This document shows positions 24,984-32,952 of a stretch of 64,000 nucleotides of DNA, in pieces (the first letter of the stretch is position 1; every line of letters starts with the position of its first letter). Location: positions 372,001 through 436,000 of the forward strand of contig NZ_LT629779.1 of assembly GCF_900105535.1 (NCBI RefSeq), in the 5' to 3' direction. Both the position numbers and the translations under genes were made by a program. Origin of the DNA: Pseudarthrobacter equi. GTDB lineage: Bacteria > Actinomycetota > Actinomycetes > Actinomycetales > Micrococcaceae. A model generated the notes under the pieces. That model made no database searches. It saw only the letters and a program-made list of their open reading frames with translations, and had not been told where the DNA came from.

Positions 24984-25319
24984 CTAGGCTGCGCAGGCGT
25001 CCTGCAGTGCATGGACCGACTCGGCCGGCACCTGGTCTCCGGCCTCAGCTATCTCGCCCAACGGCGTCGTGATGTCCGCGGGGACTCCGGCAGTGCGTGC
25101 GGCGGAAACCAATCCGGCCAGCACCTGCTTGTCCTGCACGCTCACCAGGCCGTCCTGGACCACGGCGCAGATCTGCTTGTTGACCTCGTCCGCAGCCGCT
25201 GTGGCAACCTTGGATGCCGCATCGTTGGCTGCATCCGTAGCGGCCTCCTCCACGGCGCCGCAGCCGGCGAGCAGGAGCAGGAGCGGGGCGGCGGACAGGG
25301 CTGCGAAGCGGCGTTTCAT
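24984..25319 (-). CDS. small secreted lipoprotein
   Basis: This 111-residue protein has a lipoprotein signal peptide (MKRRFAALSAAPLLLLLAGC with the LAGC lipobox, Cys20) followed by an Ala-rich helical domain (TDAANDAASKVATAAADEVN) and a C-terminal part containing two cysteines (KQICAVVQDG and LQDACAA) that could form a disulfide. After cleavage it would be lipid-anchored outside the membrane. No family is recognised. It ends convergent to the marR gene. Confidence 0.75.
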   Translation of the reverse strand: MKRRFAALSAAPLLLLLAGCGAVEEAATDAANDAASKVATAAADEVNKQICAVVQDGLVSVQDKQVLAGLVSAARTAGVPADITTPLGEIAEAGDQVPAESVHALQDACAA

Positions 25320-25369
25320 GTCCCCAGCCTAGCCGCCGCCGCCGTCACGGCCTGGCGCGTTCCGGAGTT

Positions 25370-26626
25370 TCAGCGCCCGCTGGCAGCGGGAACGCCGAGG
25401 ATGCCGTCCAGCAGGACGTTCCGGAACTTCCCCTCAGGATCATGGGCCGAGGCGAGCAACCGGAAGCCAGCGAAGCGCGGGTACAGCTGCTCCCAGTCGA
25501 ACCGCGACGGCGTGAAGAGTTTGCCCCAGTGGGGCCTGGCGCCGAAGGGGCGCAGCAGGTCCTCGAGTTCCGGGAGGAGCGCTTCGACGTCCGCCTGCAG
25601 CGGCTTCCATGTGAAATGCAGGGCCACGCTCTGCTGCCGGTAGAACGGGCTGAGCCAGAATTCATCGGCCGCCCCGGTCCGGATTTCCGAGATGAACAGC
25701 AGCGGCGCCAACCGGTCCGCCAGGGTGCGAACGGCCTCGATGGCGGCCGGGGCGTGTTCCAGCGGCAGGATGTACTCGCTCTGCAGTTCCTCGCCGTTGC
25801 TGGGCGTGAACTCGTGGCGGAAGTGCGGCAGCCTGTCCAGCCACGGACCGGCCTGGTCCAGCTGCTGCGTGCAGTTCTCGGCGGACATGTCCGGCAGCGG
25901 ATGCCGAGGTCGGGTGGCAGCGGTGGCGCCAAAAAACTTAGCCAGTGGAGGTTCGCTGTCGAGGGCCTTGAGCCAGACCTGGCTGACCGAATCACCCGCG
26001 TAGGTGGTGAAGAGGCTCACGCTGTAGGCGGCGGACACCAGGGCATCAAAGTTCGCCAGCGCTGCGTCCCACGGCAGGTCTTCGAGGACGCGTTGCCGCA
26101 TCCGGAAGCTGGGCCGGGTGGAGAGTTCGACGGCGGTGATGACGCCCAGGGCGCCAAGGCCCACCACGCTGGCCAGGAAGTCGTCCCCGTCAGCACGGGT
26201 CAGGGTGAGGACTTCCCCGGACGGCCGGACCAGCTCGATGGACTGCACCTCGCCCGCCAGGGACTGGTTGTTGACGCCGGAGCCGTGCGTCCCGGTCTGG
26301 ATGGCCCCGGCCACCGAGATGTGGGGGAGGGATGCCAGGTTGTGGATGGCCAGGCCTGACTGTTCAAGCGCCCGGCACAGTTCGCCGTAGCTGACGCCCC
26401 CGCTGACCCGGACGGTCTGCCGTTCGCTGTCCGGCTCGATGCTGTGCGGCAGGCCGTCCAGCAGGATGTGCAGCCCCTCGGTGTCGCCCACCCGGTTGAA
26501 GGAGTGCCGCGAGCCCAGCGCCTTGACCCGGGGCGCCGCCGCGACCAGGGCGGCGAGCTCGTTCACCGACTTTGGCCGGTGCACGGCGGACGATGCGTAT
26601 TCGAGGTTTCCTGCCCAGTTCTTCAT
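25370..26626 (-). CDS. aldO: alditol oxidase, FAD-linked
   Basis: This 418-residue protein matches Streptomyces alditol oxidase in length and along its sequence: KNWAGNLEYASS, the covalent-FAD loop LGSRHSFN (His is the flavin attachment residue in AldO), GLAIHNLASLPHISVAGAIQ, TGTHGSGV, PHFRHEFTPSNGEELQSEY, and the final HPEGKF-like segment AHDPEGKFRN. The enzyme oxidises alditols such as xylitol or sorbitol with oxygen, giving an aldose and hydrogen peroxide. It is divergent from the GH27 gene, and a LacI-type palindrome lies between them, so both may be under one sugar-responsive repressor encoded elsewhere. Confidence 0.9.
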   Translation of the reverse strand: MKNWAGNLEYASSAVHRPKSVNELAALVAAAPRVKALGSRHSFNRVGDTEGLHILLDGLPHSIEPDSERQTVRVSGGVSYGELCRALEQSGLAIHNLASLPHISVAGAIQTGTHGSGVNNQSLAGEVQSIELVRPSGEVLTLTRADGDDFLASVVGLGALGVITAVELSTRPSFRMRQRVLEDLPWDAALANFDALVSAAYSVSLFTTYAGDSVSQVWLKALDSEPPLAKFFGATAATRPRHPLPDMSAENCTQQLDQAGPWLDRLPHFRHEFTPSNGEELQSEYILPLEHAPAAIEAVRTLADRLAPLLFISEIRTGAADEFWLSPFYRQQSVALHFTWKPLQADVEALLPELEDLLRPFGARPHWGKLFTPSRFDWEQLYPRFAGFRLLASAHDPEGKFRNVLLDGILGVPAASGR

Positions 26627-26664
26627 TGAGGTGGCTCTCCGGTCGGGTTCGTGGCTTCATCAAC

Positions 26665-26678
26665 TGTCAGCGCTAACA
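26665..26678. promoter_or_regulatory. LacI-type operator candidate
   Basis: TGTCAGCGCTAACA is a near-palindrome with the CAGCGCTA core typical of actinobacterial LacI operators (TGTNAGCGCTNACA). It lies between the divergent alditol oxidase and GH27 genes. No lacI gene is next to it. Confidence 0.5.
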
Positions 26679-26742
26679 AATGCAGGTGTCAAGGCACTTC
26701 CACGGGGTGGCGCATCGATTTCCAACGTTGTAGTTTGGCCGG

Positions 26743-28026
26743 ATGACTATCGCCGCCACGCCGCCCATGGGCTGGAACACCTGGGACTGCTACGGCACGT
26801 CCGTCACCGAGGCTGAAGTGCTGGCCAACGCCGAATTCATGGCCCGGCACCTCCTGCCGCACGGCTGGGACACCGTGGTGGTGGACATCCAGTGGTACGA
26901 ACCGGCTGCGCGGGCCGGCGGATACAACCACGGTGCCCGGCTGCAACTCGATCCGTACGGGCGGCAGCTCCCGGCCGTCAACAGGTTTCCCTCGGCGGCC
27001 GGCGGGCTGGGGTTCAGGCCGCTGGCCGACCGGATCCATGCCCTGGGGCTGAAGTTCGGCCTGCACATCATGCGCGGCATCCCCCGCCAGGCGGTCCTCG
27101 AGCGGCTTCCGGTGGAAGGAACGACTGCCACAGCAGACCTGATCGCGGACACCGCCTCCGTCTGCAGCTGGAATGCGGACAACTACGGCCTTGACCACAG
27201 CCAGCCCGGAGCCCAGGCCTATTACGACTCCCAGCTGCGGCTTTTCGCCGCCTGGGGCGTGGATTTCGTCAAGGCCGATGACATGCTGGGCCCCTACTTT
27301 GACGCGGAAATTGCCGCCTACCGGAAGGCCATGGACCGCTGCGGCCGGGACATGGTCCTCAGCCTCTCACCGGGCAGGGCGCTGTCGCTTTCGCGGCTTG
27401 ACCACCTGCGGGCCAACGCCACCATGTGGCGTGTCTCCGACGACCTCTGGGACGTGTGGGAAGACGTGGAAGCGCAGTTCGCCCGCATGGCCCGCTGGGC
27501 ACCCCACCAGCGGCCGGGCAGCTGGGCGGACGCAGACATGCTGCCGGTGGGACGGATGGCGCAGCGGGCCGAACGCGGCGGGGAACGGCTCAGCCGCCTC
27601 ACCGCCGACGAGCAGCGCACCATGCTCTCGCTCTGGTGCATCGCCCGGTCCCCGCTCATGCTCGGCTGTGACCTGCCGGCCTCACCCCCGGAGACCCTGG
27701 ACCTGCTGACCAACCCCGACCTGCTGGCAGCCCACCGGGCCGGTTCCAACAGCCGCGAGCTGCTCCGCGACGGGGACCTGGTGGTCTGGGCGGCAGAAAG
27801 CACGACGTCGGAGGACCGGTACGCGGCATGCTTCAACACCGGGACGGCCAGCCTGGCCCGTTCCCTGCCGCTCGCGGACCTTGGCCTCCCGCAGCCCGGC
27901 GGCTGGCGGGCACGGGAGGCCTGGAGCGGCTCCAGCGCCGGAATCACGGCAGTGGACCGGGTGCCGGCACTGGAGCTGGAACTTCCCGCCCACGGGGTGG
28001 GCTTCTACACTTTCTCCCGGGCCTGA
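26743..28026 (+). CDS. GH27 glycosidase, alpha-galactosidase family
   Basis: This 427-residue protein has the glycoside hydrolase family 27 pattern: TPPMGWNTWDCYG, the barrel strand VVVDIQWYEP, GLHIMRGIPR, the nucleophile strand DFVKADDM (Asp179) and the acid/base strand WRVSDDLW (Asp233). A beta-sandwich C-terminal domain follows from about residue 330. GH27 includes alpha-galactosidases, alpha-N-acetylgalactosaminidases and beta-L-arabinopyranosidases. KADD rather than the common KYDWC of animal/plant enzymes means the activity should not be fixed from sequence. There is no signal peptide, so it acts on imported oligosaccharides or glycosides. Confidence 0.87.
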   Translation: MTIAATPPMGWNTWDCYGTSVTEAEVLANAEFMARHLLPHGWDTVVVDIQWYEPAARAGGYNHGARLQLDPYGRQLPAVNRFPSAAGGLGFRPLADRIHALGLKFGLHIMRGIPRQAVLERLPVEGTTATADLIADTASVCSWNADNYGLDHSQPGAQAYYDSQLRLFAAWGVDFVKADDMLGPYFDAEIAAYRKAMDRCGRDMVLSLSPGRALSLSRLDHLRANATMWRVSDDLWDVWEDVEAQFARMARWAPHQRPGSWADADMLPVGRMAQRAERGGERLSRLTADEQRTMLSLWCIARSPLMLGCDLPASPPETLDLLTNPDLLAAHRAGSNSRELLRDGDLVVWAAESTTSEDRYAACFNTGTASLARSLPLADLGLPQPGGWRAREAWSGSSAGITAVDRVPALELELPAHGVGFYTFSRA

Positions 28027-28060
28027 CTCCCGGCCCGCCGCACGCTCCGCGGTGCGCGCC

Positions 28061-28912
28061 CTAGTCCGTCCAGTGCCCGGGCCGCGCCAGCACCGCCGGA
28101 AGCCGCGTGCCCCCGTTGCCCCGGGCCGAGGTGACCTGCGCCTGGGTGAGGAAGAGCGCGCCGGCCAGGTCGGCGTCGTCGAGCCTTGCATCCCGCAGGT
28201 CGGCACCGAGCAGGTCCACGGCCGTGAGGTCCGTGCCGCGGAGGTCGGCGCCAATCAGCACTGCGTTGCGAAGGTCCGCGCCGCACAGCTGTAGCCCGCG
28301 CAGCCCGGCACCGGCAAGGTCGGCGCCAGCGTGCAGGCGGGCGGCCGGGCCGGCGTCGTCCGTAAAGTAACCTGCCCGGACCTCTTCACTGACCGTGCGC
28401 AGGAGCTGTGCGGTGCTGTGGTGCAGGGCCTCCACGTCGAGCTCCAGGACGGCCTGCGCGCCGCTTGCCGCGGCCTCTTCGAGCGTCACCCGAAGGTGCT
28501 GCACGTCGGCGGCAGTGTCCGGGCTGTAGGTTCGCCGGTGCGCTTCGGCCAGGTGCCAAAGCATCTCGTGGAGCTGCTTGACCACCCGGAAGGCGCCAAA
28601 CGTGGCCTGCTGCGACGCAGGGTCCTCCCGCCAGCTGATCCTGGCAAAGAGGCCCTGGCTGACCGACTGGCCGGCACCGAAGCAGTCGAAGACCGTGCAG
28701 CCCCGGAAGCCGCGGGGCCTGAGCCTGTCGTGGATGGTGCAGGAAAAGTCGGTGGCCAGGTTGGGGCATTCGGCAGCGGGTGGCTTGTCGATGGCGAAAT
28801 CCGCCGAGCGGGTAAAGCCAAAGGCGGTGAAGCAGAGCGCGAAGCAGTTGGCGCAGTCAGGCCGGAGGGTGACCTGCGTGAGGAGGGGTGTGCCGTGTGG
28901 CTGGGTGTCCAT
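28061..28912 (-). CDS. Cys-cluster domain fused to pentapeptide repeats
   Basis: From ATG 28912 (GGGAG site upstream) this is a 283-residue protein. The first about 90 residues hold a YkgJ-like putative metal-binding cysteine pattern: [23 protein letters not shown] and [12 protein letters not shown] helical linker follows, then a C-terminal run of pentapeptide repeats (A(D/N)LxG units from about residue 200: [31 protein letters not shown]). The repeats would form a right-handed beta-helix. The combination is unusual. It may follow the amidase in one transcript, although a hairpin lies between them. Confidence 0.8.
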   Translation of the reverse strand: MDTQPHGTPLLTQVTLRPDCANCFALCFTAFGFTRSADFAIDKPPAAECPNLATDFSCTIHDRLRPRGFRGCTVFDCFGAGQSVSQGLFARISWREDPASQQATFGAFRVVKQLHEMLWHLAEAHRRTYSPDTAADVQHLRVTLEEAAASGAQAVLELDVEALHHSTAQLLRTVSEEVRAGYFTDDAGPAARLHAGADLAGAGLRGLQLCGADLRNAVLIGADLRGTDLTAVDLLGADLRDARLDDADLAGALFLTQAQVTSARGNGGTRLPAVLARPGHWTD

Positions 28913-28950
28913 GGGGTCTCCCGAGAATGTTTCCGATAAGGGGGCCGGGT

Positions 28951-28980
28951 GGAGGGGAACCCACAACGGGGTTCCCCTCC
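28951..28980. terminator. 12-bp perfect stem-loop
   Basis: GGAGGGGAACCC (28951-28962) pairs perfectly with GGGTTCCCCTCC (28969-28980) around a six-base loop. It lies between the end of the amidase gene and the start of the pentapeptide gene and may end or process the amidase transcript; no clear T-run follows. Confidence 0.5.
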
Positions 28981-29117
28981 ATGGCACGCGGAATCACCGC
29001 CCTGTTCGTAATCGGGAGCCGGAGCGACGGGTGAAGACTGCGGAAGCTGTGGATCACAGGCAAGAAATGAAAATCACTGCGTCCAGAATAACTGCAGCGT
29101 CCAGGTCCGGGACAGGG

Positions 29118-30848
29118 CTATTCGACGTCTCCGGCGGACGTGGTGCGCGGCGGGGGTACGCGCCGGTTTCCGGTGGCCTCGACGGCCGCCGCGAGGCGCA
29201 GCAGTTCCGTGTCGCTGTAGGCCCGGCCGGCAATGGTCAGTCCCACCGGCATGCCGATGTCCGCGGCCAGCCCCATGGGAACCGTAACGGTGGGAATGCC
29301 CAGGTGGCGCGGCACCAGATTGCCGTTGGACACCCAGACGCCGTTGCGCCAGGCCAGATCGGCGGACTCCTGGTTCCTGTCCGCGTCGGCGGGGCCAACG
29401 TCCGCCGCGGCGGGAAACACCACGGCATCCAGGCCCAGCCGGTCCATCCACCGCTCCAGGTCCGTGCGGCGGGTCTTTTCCAGGCCCTCCAGCCCGGCCT
29501 GCAGGTGCGGGATCTCCGCCAGGGACGGCACGCCGTGGTCGCGGATCCACGCCGGATAGTCGCTGATGTCGTCGTCGAAACCGTCGTACCTGTCCGGCAG
29601 GGAACCGTCGGGTGCCGGGAAGATGTCGGCGCCCTTGACGTCGGCCAGCCGGTTCAGCCGGGGATCGCCGTTGGCGTCCAGGAAGTCGTTCCACGCCCAG
29701 GCGGAGAGGTCGACGATTTCGCGGCGGAGGTAGTCGGCGGATACCAGGCCGCGGGTGGCGATGGTGGGCGCGCCGGGCCGGTCGCCCTCGTAGTTGGAAA
29801 CCACGGGGAAGTCCACCTCCACCACTTCCGCGCCGGCAGCTTCGAGATCGCGCCGGGCAGCGTTCCACAGGCCGATGATGGAGCCGCGGGTGTCGATGCG
29901 CCGGCCGGTGGGTCCGCCGATTCCCGGGTTCGCTGCTGTGCCGGCGTCCGGGTCGGCGTTGATGTACATCCTGGGGATGCCGAACCGTTTGCCGGCGAGC
30001 ACGCCTGCCGCGGCGGCGCCGTCCGGAACGGCCAGGGCCACGTACGACGGCGGCCGGACGGCAGATGCCTTGGGTACCGGGATCCACGGCTGGACACGCC
30101 AGAAGTCGCCCCGGGTTTCGGCGTCGTCAGCCACCACCACGTCCAGGACCTCCAGGAGGTCCGCCATGGTGCGGGCGTGGGGGACCACCACGTCCATGGT
30201 GGGCACCAGGGGCCAGTTGCCGCGCACGGAGATGACGCCGCGGGAGGGCGTGTAGGCGCAGAGTGCATTATTGGACGCCGGGGCGCGGCCTGAAGACCAG
30301 GTTTCCTCCGCCAGCCCGAAGGCCGCGAAGCTGGCAGCCGTGGCTGTGCCGGCACCGTTGGAGGAGCCCGATGCGAAAGCCGCGGTGAGGTAGTCAGCGT
30401 TGTAGGGGCTCTCGGCACGTCCGTATACGCCGCGCTGCATACCTCCGTTGGCCATGGGCGGCATGTTGGTCAGGCCGATCAGCACGGCACCGCCGGCACG
30501 GAGACGTTCGATGGTGAAGGCGTCCCGTTGTGCCACCAGGTCCTTGAACGCAGGTGAGCCGGCGGCCACCGTCAGGCCGCGGGCCTGGTAGCTGTCCTTG
30601 GCGGTGTAGGGGATGCCGTCCAGCGGGCCGAGCAGGGAGCCGTCAGCCCGCCGCCGGTCCGACGCCCGCGCCTCTTCCAGCGCGTCCGGATTGACCACCA
30701 CCAGGGCGTTGAGGCATATGCCGTTTGAGTCATACTTCTCGATCCGCGCCAGGTACGCGCGGACCAGGTCCTCGCTGGTGGTTTCGCCCCTTTCCAGCGC
30801 GGCGCGGAGCGTGCCGATGCCGGCCTCGACCACATTGAACGGTCTCAC
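29118..30848 (-). CDS. amidase signature family hydrolase
   Basis: This 576-residue protein has the amidase signature fold: the catalytic Lys is in PYTAKDSY (Lys84), the Gly/Ser loop is ASGSSNGAGTAT (residues 159-170) and EETWSSGRAP places the probable nucleophile at Ser186. GTG 30848 overlaps the agmatine deiminase stop by four bases, so both are translationally coupled. In known agmatine routes N-carbamoylputrescine is hydrolysed by the nitrilase-type AguB, which is not seen here, so this enzyme may do that step. That is inference. An alternative is a different amide or a carbamoyl compound. Length is longer than GatA-type amidases. Confidence 0.85.
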   Translation of the reverse strand: MRPFNVVEAGIGTLRAALERGETTSEDLVRAYLARIEKYDSNGICLNALVVVNPDALEEARASDRRRADGSLLGPLDGIPYTAKDSYQARGLTVAAGSPAFKDLVAQRDAFTIERLRAGGAVLIGLTNMPPMANGGMQRGVYGRAESPYNADYLTAAFASGSSNGAGTATAASFAAFGLAEETWSSGRAPASNNALCAYTPSRGVISVRGNWPLVPTMDVVVPHARTMADLLEVLDVVVADDAETRGDFWRVQPWIPVPKASAVRPPSYVALAVPDGAAAAGVLAGKRFGIPRMYINADPDAGTAANPGIGGPTGRRIDTRGSIIGLWNAARRDLEAAGAEVVEVDFPVVSNYEGDRPGAPTIATRGLVSADYLRREIVDLSAWAWNDFLDANGDPRLNRLADVKGADIFPAPDGSLPDRYDGFDDDISDYPAWIRDHGVPSLAEIPHLQAGLEGLEKTRRTDLERWMDRLGLDAVVFPAAADVGPADADRNQESADLAWRNGVWVSNGNLVPRHLGIPTVTVPMGLAADIGMPVGLTIAGRAYSDTELLRLAAAVEATGNRRVPPPRTTSAGDVE

Positions 30849-31960
30849 GATGCCGCGCTTCTCTTTGGTGCTGGCTGCTGCTGGGTGATGCAGTGGATGC
30901 CGCCGCCGAAGGCGAAGATGTCCCGGGCGTCCACCAGTTCCACCGTCCGTCCCGGGTAGGCGCGTTCCAGGATGCCCTGGGCAATGGCGTCGTTGGGATC
31001 GCCGAAGGCGCACAGCGCCACCACGTTGTTGGCGACGTAGTGGTTGATGTAGGACCAGTCCACGAAGCCGTTCTCATCCGAAAGGACGGTGGGCGCCGGA
31101 ACGTCGATGATGCGCAGCGGCCGGCCCTGGGCGTCCACCTGGCCCTGCAGGACGGCCTTCAGCTGCAGGTAGAGAGCATGGTCCGGGTGGTCAGGGTTGT
31201 CCTGCTGGTGCAGCAGGATGGTACCGGGCCCGGCGAAGGCAGCCACGATGTCCACATGGCCGCGGGTGCCGAATTCGTCGTAGTCGCGGGTGAGTCCGCG
31301 CGGAAGCCAAATGGCCTTGGTGGTGCCGAGGGCCGCGTGGATCTCGGCCTCCACCGATTCCTTGGTGGCTGCGGGGTTGCGTCCGGGATCCAGCTGGACT
31401 GTTTCGGTGAGCAGCACCGTCCCTTCCCCGTCCACGTGGAACCCGCCGCCCTCGTTGACCAGAGAACTGGAGCGGACGGGGACCTCGGCTTGTGCCGCCA
31501 CCGCGGAAGCAACCTTCCGGTCCTGGCCCCAGGCGGCCCACTCCTGCGCACCCCAGCCGTTGAAAACCCAGTCGACGGCAGCCAGCGAACCGTCCGGCTG
31601 GTGCACGAAACTGGGCCCGCTGTCCCGGATCCAGGCGTCGTCCAGTGGAATCTCCACCACCGCAATGCCGCTGCCGAGCCATTCGCGGGCTGCCGTGGCA
31701 TCCCGGGGATCGGCTACCACAGTGACGGGTTCATACTTGGCAATGGTCCGGGCTACCTTCGTCCATGCAGCGCGTGCGCGGTCCAAGGTGGAGCTTCCCG
31801 CCGGCCCAAAGGTTTCGTTGGGCGGCGGGAAGGCCATCCAGGTCTGCTGGTGGGCGCTCCACTCAGCCGGCATGGCACCGGAGGCGGCTGACCGGGCGGC
31901 CGGGTTTGCTTGAGCGGGGGCGGCGCTGGCTCCGTCAAGGGAAGCGTAAATGAATGTCAT
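30845..31960 (-). CDS. aguA: agmatine deiminase
   Basis: This protein (371 residues from ATG 31960) is a peptidyl-arginine-deiminase-type agmatine deiminase that converts agmatine to N-carbamoylputrescine and ammonia. Key blocks are MPAEWSAHQQTWMAFP, IPLDDAWIRDSGPSFV, VNEGGGFHVDGEGTVLLTE, TRGHVDIVAAF and the C-terminal catalytic Cys in GGIHCITQQQP (Cys357). ATG 31960 falls inside the TetR-type palindrome, so either the mRNA is leaderless or translation begins further in; ATG 31873 (MPAEW) matches many family N-termini but has no good ribosome binding site. It heads an operon with the amidase. Confidence 0.9.
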   Translation of the reverse strand: MTFIYASLDGASAAPAQANPAARSAASGAMPAEWSAHQQTWMAFPPPNETFGPAGSSTLDRARAAWTKVARTIAKYEPVTVVADPRDATAAREWLGSGIAVVEIPLDDAWIRDSGPSFVHQPDGSLAAVDWVFNGWGAQEWAAWGQDRKVASAVAAQAEVPVRSSSLVNEGGGFHVDGEGTVLLTETVQLDPGRNPAATKESVEAEIHAALGTTKAIWLPRGLTRDYDEFGTRGHVDIVAAFAGPGTILLHQQDNPDHPDHALYLQLKAVLQGQVDAQGRPLRIIDVPAPTVLSDENGFVDWSYINHYVANNVVALCAFGDPNDAIAQGILERAYPGRTVELVDARDIFAFGGGIHCITQQQPAPKRSAAS

Positions 31961-31967
31961 TCATTTA
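31947..31967. promoter_or_regulatory. TetR-type operator at agmatine deiminase promoter
   Basis: Perfect arms TAAATGAATG and CATTCATTTA flank one central base. The inner 21 bases are the same (except that centre) as the palindrome at putrescine oxidase (11461-11481). On the minus strand a CATACT -10-like hexamer directly precedes it, so a repressor would block the aguA start region. Confidence 0.8.
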
Positions 31968-32072
31968 GTATGCGGAGTGTGGCCCGGCCGCGCAAGGGTC
32001 CTGCCCAAAATGACGGCTCCTGGGCAAGGCGTGCGGCGGCCCGGAACGTCGGTCCCCCGGAAGCCTGCCGCT

Positions 32073-32780
32073 TCAGCTTTCCGGGGTGCCTACGGCTGCC
32101 ACGATGGCCTGGCCCAATTCGTCCGGTTTGGTGAACTGTGGCCAGTGGCCGGTGGGCAGGTCCACGTACTCCACGTCCTTCATCCGGCCCAGTTCAGCCA
32201 CGAAGGGGTGCCCTCCCGCGATCCATTCGTGCAGCATCGCGGAGGGAAACTCGCAGGCAATGACGGTTGCCGGCACGTCATAGCGGCGCTCGTCATGGAG
32301 GTGCTGCTGGTCAAAGGCCACGCCCTTGGGCTGCGGGATGGCCCGGGCACGGAACTGATCCCGCAACGCATCATCGAGGTCCACCAGGTCGGCGTCTTCG
32401 AAGCCCTCCCACGGAGGCAGCGGAACGTCGTGGCCGTCCGCCTCAAGTTCGTCATTGATCACCCCGCCCTCGCCCAGGGGGCCGCTGTCCACGTAGATGG
32501 CCCGCGCCACGCGCTCCGGCCGGGAATCGATGACGCCGTGGATGATGGCGCCACCGCCGGAGTGGCCCACCAGCACCACTTTTCCGTCGAGGCCGTCCAC
32601 TGCGCCCACCACGGCGTCGATGTGGTCACGCAGGCCGATCCCTGCCCGGTTGGCGTCTTTCGACTCCAGCCCGGGCAGGGTGAGGGGGACGGGGCGGTGG
32701 CCGGCAGCTTCAAGCGCCGGCACCACCCCGTCCCAGGAAGAAGCGTCGAGCCAGAATCCGGGAACGAGGATGATGTCCAT
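32073..32780 (-). CDS. alpha/beta hydrolase
   Basis: This 235-residue protein has the alpha/beta hydrolase fold: MDIILVPGFWLDASSWDGVV at the start, the nucleophile elbow GHSGGG (Ser in VVLVGHSGGGAII), and a C-terminal His in LPTGHWPQFTKP. The family includes esterases and lactonases (MhpC/SalR-like small hydrolases); the substrate is not evident. It is read toward the agmatine deiminase operon's upstream side, 112 bases before that operator, and may not belong to it. No signal peptide, so it is cytoplasmic. Confidence 0.85.
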   Translation of the reverse strand: MDIILVPGFWLDASSWDGVVPALEAAGHRPVPLTLPGLESKDANRAGIGLRDHIDAVVGAVDGLDGKVVLVGHSGGGAIIHGVIDSRPERVARAIYVDSGPLGEGGVINDELEADGHDVPLPPWEGFEDADLVDLDDALRDQFRARAIPQPKGVAFDQQHLHDERRYDVPATVIACEFPSAMLHEWIAGGHPFVAELGRMKDVEYVDLPTGHWPQFTKPDELGQAIVAAVGTPES

Positions 32781-32952
32781 GACCGCACCCTACCGCGGCA
32801 GTCCGACACTGTGGCAGGACGCCGGGCCCTCCCGCCCAGTTGCCGGCGGGCTCAGGTCCAAGCAGCGGAGGCAGCGCCAGGTGCTGCACGGCGGAGCGTG
32901 GCCCCGCCCGCCTTCAGCAGGGGGTAACTGGGCAGGAGTGTACGCCGCCAGG

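Noticed and set aside
28578-30293. 571-codon plus-strand frame opposite the amidase
   Set aside because: The opposite strand carries an amidase with intact catalytic segments; this frame is a shadow with no domain.
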